Assembly: GCA_009760855.2 (NCBI GenBank)
Contig: WPIO01000024.1
Span: 3,013,001 to 3,077,000 of the forward strand
Source: Cristatella mucedo
Taxonomy: Eukaryota; Bryozoa; Phylactolaemata; Cristatellidae
Direction of reading: 5' to 3'
DNA: 64,000 nt
Positions 22,671-34,768 of this stretch are shown here, piece after piece; positions within the stretch are counted from its first letter, which is position 1; each line of letters starts with the position of its first letter. Under the pieces are notes generated by a model, which did not search any database, was not told the DNA's origin, and saw only the letters and a list, made by a program, of their open reading frames with translations. Both the position numbers and the translations under genes were made by a program.

Positions 22671-23467
22671 TGGCAACCGACTAAAGTAAGCCACGACGAT
22701 TATCAGGTAGCAGACACACGCCCAGCTGACGTGCAAAATGCCCACTGGGCAGAAAAGGGGGGGAAAACGTCAGTAAATTCTTGAGGAAGGTAAACGTCTA
22801 CACAGCGAGGAAGCCACTGAACAAAGTCTGGCGCCAAAGCACAGCACGGGGAAGTTTGGATTCGTGCCGCAGTACGAAAATCTACCTTCGGACGTCCGAT
22901 AATGAATAGACGAAGAAGAAGAGCGAATGTGACACTACTTTAATGGCAGAGCTACAAGCACCTAGCTAGCCACAACCCAACGTAAGCATCGAGTGCCTGC
23001 CAGCAATAAACTGCCGAGCCACACAGTGGCTTTATAGGGCTTTCCTCTCTGCCAGCATCGCCAGCAGTGCAGCCGGAAGGGAGTAGTCACCCACGCGATT
23101 AAAAAACTAGCAGAGTAGACCACACTGCAAAACTTACACAGCTATCATAAAAGGAACAATCTAAAAGAGTGCCAACGAGCTGCAGAGACAGCTGAGCATC
23201 TGAGATTGACGAAGCGACAGATATGAATAGCTGCGGATAAACGAAAATGGATTGGGCATCTAGGTTAAACTAACCAACGAGAGTTCCTAGCGAGAAGACC
23301 ATAACTGCGACCTCATACCAAAAAGGTATGCGATTCTGCACCAAATTCTCATAGCTTCACTACACAAGGAAATTGACTGCACCACGATCTGGGAACAGAG
23401 TGCGAACAGCTGAAGCTGGAAACGGCTGAGGGATGAGGGAGCATGGCATGAGCTGCATGACTCCTGG
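22671..23467. other. 3' flank of spastin
   Basis: Lies just downstream of the spastin stop codon on the minus strand, so the 3' UTR should be here. No polyadenylation signal stands out and no repeat is recognised. Confidence 0.4.
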
Positions 23468-23714
23468 TCATGTGCCAACAGGACCTGTACTGTCCCCAAA
23501 GGTACGGCTCCAATGCTCGTATGCACCGAGGGCATCGACAGCAAGGCTCGGTCGAACGCGCTGCAGTGAAGCCATGAAGTCAGCTGCAGTGACAGGCCTC
23601 ACGGAGGCCGGGTCCACCCGGCGCACTGCCTCGGCACTCATCTCACGTATGGGAGCCAGAGCGGCATCTCGAGCCAGGTTTGCAAGGTCGCTGCCAGAGT
23701 AACCTTCGGTGCGC
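23468..23714 (-). CDS. SPAST: spastin last exon: C-terminal AAA lid and stop
   Basis: Acceptor TGTTGCAG, first base completing an Arg codon from the previous exon; stop TGA at 23468-23470. It reads RTEGYSGSDLANLARDAALA, then PIREM, a linker and DFMASLQRVRPSL, ending AYEHWSRTFGDSTGPVGT. GYSGSDL is the sensor-2 region typical of the meiotic AAA subfamily (spastin, katanin, fidgetin, VPS4). The final helix with W and FGD corresponds to the conserved C-terminal helix needed for hexamer assembly. The last GPVGT residues go slightly beyond the usual spastin end. Confidence 0.95.
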
Positions 23715-25027
23715 CTGCAACAGAAAGCCAGATGTCACATACCACAGCTGTATGCTTTAACCGCCTTAGCAGGCTGCACGGACGTCTGATCGTGTTGGCA
23801 AAATGCAATGTTTTCAAAAATGCCACCGTGCACAACAGCTGGAACTAAGGAACCCCAAAAGGCTTGCGTGCAGAACGATGCACCGGAGCACCTGCTTTTC
23901 CCAGAACTACATATACAAGCTGGTATTATTCTATGCAATAAAAGATTTTGCACCACTACGATTAACCTTGACCAGTACACTGGCGTGACTCACAAAAATA
24001 AAGTGGGACTGGTACCCTGACGTGATGCACAAAAATAAGAGAGACTGCTGCTCCATAGAAGAACAGCCATTTATCCCTACTGTGTACAAATGAAAATACC
24101 CTTGTCTTCATCAGATTTACTTAAAAGTAAACCGTGTCGACAAATGAAACAATTTGTTATAGCAGCACTATATCTAATTCATTCGAGAGGAGATTGCCAT
24201 AAGTTTGCCACCCGCCACCAATGACAACTTGGAGCATCGTGCATATTACTTGTCCCAGTCAATGTGCTATGCATCATTGGGATAATTAAGCTACGCGAGA
24301 CTCAACTTGATAGACACAAGCTTAAGTATAATGTACTAACTGACACCAAGCACTTCTTGCATATCACGTATATGAAGGTCTAGATCTTGGAGCAAAAAAT
24401 TAAAGCCATCGAAATCATACGGCTCCTAATATCACCAGGTTGCTTGCAATGAAGAAAATCCTCGATTTTAACAGTGAAGATATTGTAAGAGCATTAAAAA
24501 TGCTTTTGTTGTGAGGCTATATACTTTTAACATATCCTCGGGCTTACTTTTTCCGGTGCATCTAACTCAAGCAGTATACTGCATCATTCTCATAATAAAG
24601 TACAGTGGACTCTGCTTACAAGAATAAGCTCGGGCAGCAAATGGCCGTTTTTATAGGCAGAATATTCCCATATGCAGAGTTAGACTATGGCTAGAGTAAA
24701 TCTGGGATGCGGAACTGCTATTCTTATAAGCTGAGTATACATATATCCGATATTCTTATACACGAAGTCGACTGTATGTATTAATAGTCTGAATGATCAC
24801 TATGCCCAAGGCACAGATTGCATTTATTTGCAATTTGCCCATTTTCAATTCGCTCATTCAATCATGTGGAGCGAAGCTTTTAGCATAAACAAGGATTGGC
24901 CATTTCTAATGAAAAGCCTCAAAAGCCAGATCCGACCATTGCTGCCAATTCAAATGTCGGGCCAACGGTAGTAGTAAGTGTCCTTACTTTCATGTGGCAG
25001 CATGTATTGCACAATTTAAATGAGTAC
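23715..25027. other. spastin intron with one MITE
   Basis: Intron between the last two exons. Contains the pogo-like MITE at 24603-24774; otherwise AT-rich and featureless. Confidence 0.6.
24603..24774. mobile_element. pogo/Tigger-like MITE
   Basis: 172 bp flanked by TA on both sides (24601-24602 and 24775-24776). The ends are inverted repeats: CAGTGGACTCTGCTTACAAG on the left and CAGTCGACTTCGTGTATAAG as the reverse complement of the right, matching 18 of 24 when continued to AATA. TA duplication and the CAGT start are typical of Tc1/mariner superfamily elements of the pogo type. No coding capacity. Confidence 0.7.
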
Positions 25028-25263
25028 CTTGCGATGTCCTGTAGCTCTCGGTCTGCAAGACGGCAAGAGGCGGCTGCAGGCAACGAATCGAGCAACCTCC
25101 GCAGCATGTCAGCTCTCGTTTTCTGCGAAGGCAGGCCGACATAGATACGCTTAGCAAAACGCCGCAGGGCGGCATCGTCGAGATCCTGCGGCCTGTTAGT
25201 AGCAGCCATGACGAGCACACGGGACATGCAACTGCCACCACCTGATTCGGTAACAGAGGCCAC
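25028..25263 (-). CDS. SPAST: spastin exon: second region of homology
   Basis: Acceptor TTATTATAG, donor GCAAG|GTACTC. It reads [10 protein letters not shown], then [48 protein letters not shown] and ELQDIA. ATNRPQ is the sensor-1 strand and LRRFxKR contains the two arginine fingers that reach into the neighbouring subunit. These residues match spastin rather than katanin. The insert [11 protein letters not shown] before RVLVM is a few residues longer than in vertebrates. Confidence 0.96.
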
Positions 25264-26324
25264 CTATAATAATTGGAAAATTTTCAATTACTTAATCGCA
25301 GTAGCATTCAAATATGCTTCAAGCACACATTGTCCTGCAACAACATCCGGAAACAAGCATCAGGCCAGCAATCAGATGCAACGTCACTGCAAAAAATTCA
25401 ACATCTACTGATTCTGAATTATTAAGCATGTTTGATAGTGAAGTTAACATTAACGAGATGTAACTGCCGGCTTCGGATGCTGAACCGGCAAAGAACATCC
25501 CGTGCCAATCCTACGTACATGACGGCAACCAACACCAACTGCACTGTGATTGCGGAAAGCAGAGGCTATCCAATAGAGTGAACCAGCGAGCAGCCAAATA
25601 CGTTTCATTGCCACCACCACCAGATTGCCATAGGCACACTACAGCTTGCAATGTGGTGTATGAGGGAAACGTTTACTGTAGGCAGTGAGACGGATAGATC
25701 ATGCAGCTGAACCAGCAGTGCAGACTGCTGATCCCAGCAGCAAAGGCAGTTCTCCATCAAAAAGCGTGCTGAGCATCTTTGGGCATCCGCAAATGTGTCC
25801 CATGAACTTGGAACGTGAAATGTATTTGCGAATGCTCTGCAGCTTCAAACGCTCTTAGGGATGTACAAAAAACCATCAAAGACACAAAGCATGTAACCTC
25901 CCAATTACATGCGCATAAGCTGTCTGCTGGCTACAGGATGAACTGCAGGAAGGAGCAGCAATGCGGGGCTCAGGGCCGAGTCAGCTAATGCAAAGGTCGG
26001 CTCAGCAATTCCTCGAGCTCTACCAGTAAGCAGCGCTCAGAACTACTTCTTTGCTGGAGCAGCTAAGGCAAAATATTAAATGCCCATCTAGACAGGATGA
26101 GAAGCAGTCCTTTCTCAATGGTGAATTTGGTTTGAACTCCAAGGCAGATCTGTACCAAATATGCTCACAATGCTCAAGGGCCGTTTCTTGTTGTCAATCG
26201 ATAAATGGGTGAGCTTATATGATTCCTGTCTCTCTTGCTTCGCATCACAACTTTAAAAAAAGAATAAAAAAATGAATAATATTACAATAATGAATGTTAT
26301 ATATGAAAAAACGACCAAATGCCT

Positions 26325-27298
26325 TTAATGATAATAATAATAATAATAATAATAATAATATTGCACTTGATAAAGCGCCCTCAGAGAACTTAATCTCTTT
26401 CTAGGTGCTTTACATTTGCTGCAAAGTGATACGCAATAGAATAGTAAGTAAAATCATGCTTGAAAAACAAACAAAATGAATAACATGGTTAGGGGTTACA
26501 TGCACTGGGTCAGCATGCAAATGTGGTTAGTGGCAGCATGAACAGTGTCAGCACGCATAAGCACATCGAGGACGAATCACAAGGACCCACTAAATGCTGT
26601 CCTAAATAGGTATGTTTTTAAGTTTCTTTTAAATGTGGTCAGGTCAGGGGATGTTCTGACGCAGGTCGGGAGGGAGTTCCAGGCTGTGGGAGCATACGAG
26701 CTAAATGCACGGTCTCCAAAGGATTTAAGGTTTGTACGAGGTATTTCTAGACTGTTGGATTCCGAAAAGCGAGTGGTACGATGCTTTGCCTGATGGGGTA
26801 GTGTATCTGAAAGATAGGCTGGAGCCATAGAATGAAGAGACCTAAAAGTGAGCGACAAAACCTTGAAGTCAATCCGTTGCTTGACTGGTAACCAGTGCAG
26901 GTCGGCGTGAAGTGGAGTAATGTGGCAACTGCGACGCTCACGACAGACAAGCCTAGCTGCAGAGTTTTGCACCAGCTGCAATCGCCTGATCGCACATGCT
27001 GGTAGGCCAGTAAGCAGTGAGTTGCAGAAGTCGAGACGAGATGTCACGAATGCATGGACCAACTTGGACGTGTTATCCTTATCTAAACAAGCCCTAATTT
27101 TAGCAATGTTATGAAGCTGAAAATAGGCTGATTTGACTGTGGAGCTGATGTGGTCGTCTAACGAGAGGTCGCTTTGGAATATGACACCTAGATTTCGAGC
27201 TGATGCAACTGGAGATATGCTGGCAGAGCCAATTTTGAAAGTCAGCCTTTCCAATTTCTGAATAACACTAGGTTTGCCCATAACTAGTAAGTTAGTTT
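26325..27298 (-). mobile_element. young LINE-A copy with intact 234-codon frame
   Basis: Frame 26577-27281 runs unbroken from MGKPSVIQKLERL through IFQSDLSLDDHISSTVKSAY, LVHAFVTSRLDFCNSLLTGL, LHWLPVKQRIDFKVLSLTF to FRTAFSGSL and stop: the thumb and C-terminal region of a CR1/L2-type reverse transcriptase. UTR, stem-loop and a long (AAT)n follow (26325-26576). It is 5' truncated just before this region, so it is not autonomous. Near-identical over about 500 bases to 11758-12256. Sense to spastin, inside its intron. Confidence 0.93.
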
Positions 27299-27489
27299 AA
27301 TGGTGAGAAGAAGACCATAAAAATCTTGTCTCGAGTGGGATGAATCTTGAATCCCTAGCACGGCTCAATCTCTTTGGGTGACTCATATAGCAGGCTGGCG
27401 GTTCTGATATTAACTATCTACTTATTTGTATCTACTCCAGTTTCCTATTTTACAGGAATATTAGCGACCTAAGAGATCTAAAAATATAT

Positions 27490-27690
27490 GGGAAACAGGC
27501 AGGCCTTTGGCTTCTTTTTAAATGTCATTAAGTCAGGGTAAATAAGTTAGGGGTGTCGTTGTGTCAGTCGGGAGTAAAAACCTGGCTTTGGAAGCATAGA
27601 AACTGAAAGCAGTCTCTTCAGGAGGCATACTCTCTACAGGATTTAAGTTTCGTTAGAGGCAAAGCTAAACGACTTGAGTCATAAGGTCAG
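27490..27690 (-). mobile_element. LINE-A remnant
   Basis: Reads in reverse like the LINE-A end (TTCTTTTTAAATGTCATTAA, GTCGGGAGTAAAAACCTGG, GGATTTAAG). Strongly diverged; no tail. Confidence 0.6.
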
Positions 27691-29914
27691 GTGGCATCAT
27701 ACAAAGCCTGAGTAAGAAGTATTTCGAAAAAGTATTCTCGAGCAAGTGATTGTACAATGTACTATAATTTCTTAACGAAGGCATCTGTGCTCTGCCATTG
27801 ACGATTAGTTGCCCAAATGTCATAATCACAAATTTCATAATCGCATGTTCACACACACTGATTTTAAGCATCTCCAAACGGTCTTCCTCCAAGCATCTAC
27901 ATCCGGTAGATAAAAATGGCAAGAGCCATAATTTGGAATGTTGCTTTATCATTGCTCTACCGATCGTCGGGGGTGGAGTGATCGGTAACGAGTTCAGCAA
28001 TCCCACCAACTAATCTAAAATAAAGTGTCGACAAACAAATATTGGTATCAACTGAAACTATGCATTCGACCAAATTATGAACATAAATCAGCATACACTC
28101 TGTTTTATTAATTTTTGAATCTAAAGACACTGATAATGTTAATAAAGAACAATTGAAATCAAAGTTACGAAAGGCAGGATTCTAATCACTTCAGTCGGGT
28201 CCCGAAAATACCGGGATAACAGACTACAGTACAGATATTTTCTCGAATTGGCAGCACCGCCAAAGGTATTCACTAAAGAGCTACTGAAACGTCTTTGCCA
28301 GCAGCTTGCTCAAAACAGCCGGTGCTTTGTGAAACGACCATCCAGCATAGCAAAGCACTACTGACTCCTTGCAACCCAGCATTAACCAAGGACATTGCTA
28401 CTGTACGGGCCGAAATCGCTTCCAAGCACATGATAGTCTAGCTGCTTGACATGTTCCCTATGCAGAAAAGGCAGCCTGGATTCTTATAATGGCTGTCGTC
28501 GAGGGCTGGTGAAAGGTGTAGGTGAGTGCGGCAGGCAGGGTCGGCCAATCTGCTGGCAAGGTAGGCTTCAAGCAAGGCAAGACAGTGCACGTCAACGCCC
28601 TAATCGTACGAAGCCTAAACTAATGGCTTGCAGTCAATGCACTAAGTATCTAGTAAGGAGGCCCAGATAGTTGTCAATCAGCCTACATGGACACTGATGC
28701 AAGTTGCGTGGGCTCAGAACTAATCCCAATAATAAGCTAGGTTTGTTAGTAAGTCAATCTGTCAATCACTGATGTCATGCTAAGACTATTCCTATTGTGA
28801 TATTTATAGTGTTGCAACGAGCATATAGCAATAATGAGTTTCATGCCAAAATAGCAGAGGGGGTTATTTACTAATTTGCATGTGTAGCTGCATTCTGCCC
28901 TCTCATTATTGATTGACAATAGAAATGCTACAACTTCACAAGACAATGAAGTTATGAAAGTTTTCCAATGGCGACCATGGTAGGCATTCCAGCAGCATGT
29001 GCTCTCTGCACTACGACTTCCTTTGTTTGTGCCCAAATAAAAGGAATGGCACTCTCGGTACTTCACAGCTTTTGCTCAGACCAGCTAAGTTACATGTTGT
29101 AAAGCTGCCAGGGTGGTGTGGCCGACTACAAGTAATGATGTTCCTACCTTGGGTAAAAGACGGGTGTGAACAAATAGATTCTTGCATAATTATTTTTTGT
29201 AGAGGGCTTACTGAGCATAGATAAAATAGATTTAAAGAGAGTCAGCATGTCCTTACACTTCATAAAAAAACAAAACGCTGATTGGCTAACCAGCACTGAT
29301 GAATAGATTTCATAGAATTAAATTTGTGCTTTTTATAGAAAAATTATTAAATAAAATTTTGAAAAACATTTTGATTTTTCTTCATGCATAGATTGTATTC
29401 GATTTACTAAGAATAATATAAGAATGGCAATCAGTGGGGCAGGCTCACCAGCAAGGTCACCATACACTCAGGCCTGCCTTTCATTAAGCATTAAGCTGGA
29501 GTTTCCGTGATTTCTTATGGGGGAAATCTAATTTCCATATAAAACATATGGTTTATGCCAGCCATTGTGGATGGGCAAGTTTTCATAGCAACTAATAGGA
29601 AAAAATGTAGCAAAGCAAGCAGAATATAAGCGTACCTATTGCAGACAACAGAGAAACTTTCCCTGATCATTCATGGACATAAGCAAGTAATATTAATAAA
29701 AACAAGAAATAAAATGGAGAATTTGCACGGACAGAGCAAATTCTCGCAAACAATAATGAAACATGGTGCCCAAAGAAATAAATCTCTTATTTGCTCTTTA
29801 TTCGTTCGGAAAAGGAATCATGTCAATTGGTTACTAATAATTTGCATCGACTCACGTCACATAGGCACTCAGAGAACAATTCAACGGACAAAGCAAAAGT
29901 TTTGACAGACTGCT

Positions 29915-30490
29915 ACGTTTTTAGCCTCTTTTGAATGTCGTAACACAAGGCGGTGAGGTGGGATGAGTCGATGGTAAGGTCTAGGCTATCGGAGCATAAT
30001 AGCTTCAGGAATGTGATTTGAAGTTCGCCAGAGCCATAACCAAACGACAAAAGTCGGAGGAAGTAGTAATTCGACTGAAAGCCTGATAAGGAAATAATTA
30101 AGATGGGTGGTCTATAACGACAGAAAGTAGGGATCAAAAGTGATTCAAACAAAAACTTGTGAAGTCAACACACTGCTTGATAGGGAGCCAGCAAAGAACG
30201 GCGAGAAGTGTTGCAATGTGATAGTTGCAATGTTTACGGCATACAAGCCTAGCTGCCAGCTGTTGAGCGGGCAAGAAGACATGCAAGTAGCGAATTAAAT
30301 ACTCCACACCAGGATGCCACGAATGCATGGACCAACTCGGTTGAGGTGCTCTTGCCCAAACCGCCAGCTCAAGCTGGCAGCAAGTCCCGAGATTTTTGGT
30401 AGGTAGTAGAAAGTAGGCAGAGTTTACTGTGGAGCTGCCGTGGTTATCTAGTGATAGCAGTGTGAAATCATTATCCTGCAGAATGCAAGT
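29915..30490 (-). mobile_element. LINE-A remnant
   Basis: Old reverse copy: GAAGTCAACACACTGCTTGA, GAGCCAGCAAAGAACGGCGA, ACAAGCCTAGCTGCCAGCTG and GAATGCATGGACCAACTCGG are recognisable LINE-A blocks in the right order, out of frame with one another. Confidence 0.7.
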
Positions 30491-30528
30491 ACAAACTACA
30501 AATGGGGAGTTTTGGATGGAATCTCGTG

Positions 30529-30568
30529 CAGCTCGTCGTCCTCCGATGACGACGACGACGACGAGCTG
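30529..30568. repeat. perfect 12-bp inverted repeat
   Basis: CAGCTCGTCGTC at 30529-30540 is repeated in inverse as GACGACGAGCTG at 30557-30568, with a 16-base loop containing more GAC units. The plus strand reads Ser- and Asp-rich if translated, but no gene is supported. Probably a GAC-repeat hairpin. Confidence 0.7.
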
Positions 30569-31800
30569 TGCCAGTCAAACAACTTGCAAGCAACTTGCTC
30601 GACCGAGTCACCACTAAACAACCCTTCAGCAGTCCTTCTCCTAGAAGTAGGAGGTGGAAAATGCCTGAATGCCGCGCTAAGTTATACACAGAAGTATGGA
30701 CGGATGATTACCGTTCAGAAAAAATTCTACTTTCAATGTATGCAAACACCCTGACACCTGCTTCACTTACTCCGATGCCTGGCAAGGTGAAGATCCCCAA
30801 AAACCGAGGAAGCACAGACTTTGCAATGAAGAATTTGTAATGAAGAGGTAGAACGATTATGTCATGCCTTGTATTTGTTAGCAATCGGCCAAAACTAATT
30901 TGTAACGTTAGCAGCCTCTGTGCCTTTGCATTCAAACGATTTACACATGTCAATTTACATCATACAATGGCACACAAAAACAGAACTCCAATAAACAGTT
31001 TCACAACCTACTAAATGAACCCTAAGAAGAGTACAGCGAGGTAACAATAGTGATAACAGCAATTATATTTATAAGAATAAAGCATTGTAAGAAAACCAGA
31101 TCTCTTATCAAGGTGCTTTACAACTTATTGTGATAAAAGAAATAACCATGTAGCAATGATAAGAAAGGTGTCGTGCGAGGACGGGCACGCCAAAGCAGCC
31201 ATAAAGACATTCGAGGTGTTATGCTTGCAGCACTAAAGTCACTCGGCAAACGGCTCTGATAAAGCCTGCTAATTAAACAATATTGCATTTAAAGTACACG
31301 AGTATCGTCAAAACTTCACGGCATTCTTTTCACGACATTGTGCTTCGCATTCTCAAGAAAGCAAAAAGTAGACAACCCATTGAGTTATAAAAAACTTATT
31401 GCTGAATACTACGCTATTGGGTGAGGATGACTATCGACTCAGAAGAACTGTATGGTCCACTTTCTATATAACAATTGAGCACAATGCGAAAGAATTTGGC
31501 AGACACAGTGCAAACAAAGCGTTTCGTACATTATTTTTTGCAATGGTTATCAGAGCTGCTAGTGGCTTATTTTCAGTTCTACAAGTAAATCGTGGTGGGT
31601 TACTGATGTTCGTGAGAATCTATCAAAACCACTGCAAATACTCGATTTACCACTAGCCGGCTGAATGACTATAGATCAACTCTCACCTGCGTGTGCAGGT
31701 GCATAGGTATGTATGTAGGTGTGTATCATGCAGGCACGGCGACAGCAGTAGGAAACATGGCGAACCTGAGCACAGTGAGAGAGGCCTGGCAATGACCTAC

Positions 31801-31892
31801 CCCGTCGAACTCAACAAGGAATTCAGTCTTGAGCCGTCGGCTGGCCTCGTGCTCACTGTCTCTGCGTGAGCTCAGCAGAGAGTCCACTTCAT
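31801..31892 (-). CDS. SPAST: spastin exon: Walker B end and DEVDSLL region
   Basis: Acceptor GCGCACAG, first two bases AT completing the Asp codon (G|AT) of the Walker B box, then [20 protein letters not shown] and [10 protein letters not shown], donor GGG|GTAGGT. The Glu after the Walker B Asp is the catalytic base for ATP hydrolysis. [13 protein letters not shown] is diagnostic for spastin/fidgetin and carries pore loop 2. Confidence 0.96.
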
Positions 31893-32639
31893 CTGTGCGC
31901 AACATGGATATAGCGCTGGTCAAGCTTCCGTAGCAAGTTAAAAAAGCCTAATGCACGGCCGCTAATTCATGGAACATTTCAATTTGACTTCATTAAAATA
32001 GCAGCTGACAGCAGCACCACGAAGACGTAGCACATCATGTGACCTTGTACGGACGGGAAGGCGTACGAGGAGTTTGATAGAAAAGAGGCACGCCTGTGGT
32101 TAACCGATGTAAGGCCAGCACAAGGATGCAGCTTCCTAGCAAAGGAACATGAGCATTTCAGCTACGGCTTGAAATGGACTAACCGAGCTGTAAGCCTGCT
32201 GCTCATCTTATATAAGCCAGATATGGTTTGTGATTATGGATAAATGTCGAGGATATAGTGAAACAAGCAGTCCGACAAACAAATATTGTAAGGCTCTATT
32301 TCCAAAGACAAAAGACATGCACTTGAAATTTCATGCTGATCCGTCAAGTATTGGCCAAGTAATAGAATTTAATAAGGCACAGAGCTACACTGTACATGAA
32401 CATGTCTAAAAGTCACAAAAATATACATCCACAAGATGCAAACATGTACCCCAATAAACCAAAGTTCAAAAAGTTAACAAAATGTCTATATGATGCACTA
32501 TTTCTAAATATGTTGCTTCTTCTTTACTTCAGGGTGAGACATGGTTTATGTGATCATTTTTTTAATGTTTTTTCTTTTCTTAGGACTTTTCAAAATTGTA
32601 TACATTATTTATGATATATTTGTCTTTTGAAAGGTACCC

Positions 32640-32932
32640 AATACAACGCAACGACATCTACTCTCCAACTGCCGACTATGGCACATCTTTTTCAGCGGTC
32701 CTGAACTGCTACTTCTATGCTACTCACTACCTCAACTGCTCTCCTAACTCTGCTATGCTTCCCACTTTCTCTTTGTTGCGTGAGACGAAGTCTGTTGGCT
32801 ACCGAATGCGTACCGAAAGCCGCTTAGGCTGTGAGTGCGCTATACAAAACTCTCCTGCGTAACACCCACATGGTCTTTATGACTTTGTGGAGTTACTGGC
32901 GGAGATACATTACATTACATTACATTACAACC
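32640..32932 (+). mobile_element. LINE-B 3' end with (ACATT)n tail
   Basis: In-frame end of LINE-B (YSPTADYGTSFSAVLNCYFY, LPTFSLLRETKSVGYRMRTE, CAIQNSPA stop) then UTR and ACATT repeated four times. A 5'-truncated, well kept insertion. Confidence 0.92.
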
Positions 32933-33853
32933 ATTCAATTGTTGGACCAATCTACTCAGCATTTAGACAACCTTTACCATTAACCTAAAACTGGCTCAAT
33001 TTTGGATAGGTACAATTAATAAATAACTGCAAACACCACACAATGCAGGCAATTTAAATAGTCATGGATTGAGTCAGGATAAGCAAATAGACAATAGATT
33101 ACATTAAATCGTGAAATGATAGGGAAGAAATAAGCTACCTGTATATTTCTACCGCTCTAGCATTAAAACTCATTCTCTCTGCTTAGGATTCGGTTTCTAA
33201 GCATGTTTACGAAGTGATTAGCAAACTCGAAACACATTTGCAAGCACATATTCAACGAAGTAAAACTAATTCAACTTCCAGCCATGACTTGATAGAGCAA
33301 TTTCGGTCTAGATGCTGCAAAACATGCTATGGGCAACCGCAATGAACATCTTTTCTAACAGCCCCAATCTTTCTAACCACTTCACTGCATGGACTTGCGA
33401 TGTGTGCTGAAGGTTCGCTTACGATGCCAAATTCTGGTCAAACCCACTGAGAACGGAAAAATAAAGACATGTCTTGATACGGTCATAAAACTTGCAGGAA
33501 ATTGCTGCAAGTGAAATGCTCAATGACAGTATCCTTTAAACCCAGCATTCAGTATTTAGACCTAAGTGTATCGTATCTTCCATATACCTTTTTGCATGCA
33601 TAGGTTTATCAAGAGTATCGTCTTATCCTCCACGGAGTCTTCATCTTACCATCGGGTGATTTTTAGGGCAAAGCAGCCACACTTCCTTACCTGCATGGAG
33701 GTCATACATTGGTCTTTTCATTCTGGTTTTAAATTTAGAAGTAGTTCTCAGGAACTACTTGCAAATTGGAGAGACAGTAAGTGCTTAGTTTTGCAAAAGT
33801 CTGCAAGAAACCCTTAACTCATACTTCGGGTTAGTCCTTTCTTTGGACTGATG

Positions 33854-34020
<167 letters not shown>

Positions 34021-34444
34021 TAGAACGAATGATGGTACCTTAACCGGAGGAGCCCTGCCCTGCCGTGGGGGGGGTGGGGGGCTACCTTCGACTCCCGGTT
34101 CAGAAACCACACGGCTTCCGACCGGGAAATGGCGTCCAAGACGGAAAGCTACAGCAATGCCGTCCATTCCTTGAGCAAAATGCCGAGGTCCACCAGTCAG
34201 GCTTCATTATCTGGCCACCAGATACCCAGGGCACTGACCACGAAGAGCCACTGCTGACCGGTGGCTAGCGGTCAGGAAATATACAGCCTCATACTTATCA
34301 ACCTTTTCCGAGCCACCACCACCAGGGCATCCTTGCTGCCGTCAAACCTCGTTACGTCGACTGTGACCGCATCGGTCCCATTGTCAATGACCAGGTGAGG
34401 CTTAAAACCCTGAACCTTGTGTGTGTTGAATGTGTGCATAGAGG

Positions 34445-34540
34445 ATATTAATATAGCAATTGTAAAGCGCCTAGAAAGAGATTGAGTTCTCTGAGGGCAC
34501 TTTATCAAATGCATTAATATTTGTTTATTATTGTTATGTT
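34445..34540 (+). repeat. LINE-A tail fragment
   Basis: GTAAAGCGCCTAGAAAGAG, TTGAGTTCTCTGAGGGCAC, TTTATCAAATGCATT and a TTATT-rich end; tail only. Confidence 0.85.
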
Positions 34541-34692
34541 GTATGTACTGTATCCTAGACATGAACTATATTGATAAGCAAGTCTGCAAGAGATTTACCA
34601 TAGCCAAGAGTCGCAGATGCCAGCAATAACCTCAACAGTCAACCGAAATATTAAAAACTAGAAGTATCACTCACACATATCCAGCGACTTAC

Positions 34693-34768
34693 CAATAAAC
34701 ACGATGGACGGCTGCATTTCACGTGCTTTGGTGAATAGAGCCCGAACCAGCTTCTCTCCTTCGCCGAG
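34693..34768 (-). CDS. SPAST: spastin exon: pore loop 1 to Walker B start
   Basis: Acceptor GGCTTATAG, donor ATTG|GTAAGT. Reads [20 protein letters not shown] then SIVFI. With the preceding exon this makes KYLGEGEK; vertebrate spastin has KYVGEGEK. The aromatic Tyr of this loop grips the tubulin tail. The hydrophobic strand SIVFI plus the next exon's D gives Walker B. Confidence 0.96.

Larger units (their letters stand above)
25264..31800. other. spastin intron, about 6.5 kb
   Basis: Contains LINE-A copies at 26325-27298, 27490-27690 and 29915-30490, and a 12-bp-arm hairpin at 30529-30568. Remaining parts (25264-26320, 27700-29914, 30580-31800) show no feature I can support. A minus-strand frame at 27665-28009 has no motif. 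Confidence 0.6.

Noticed and set aside
27665-28009. 114-codon minus-strand frame in spastin intron
   Set aside because: Begins in a LINE-A remnant and shows no domain.
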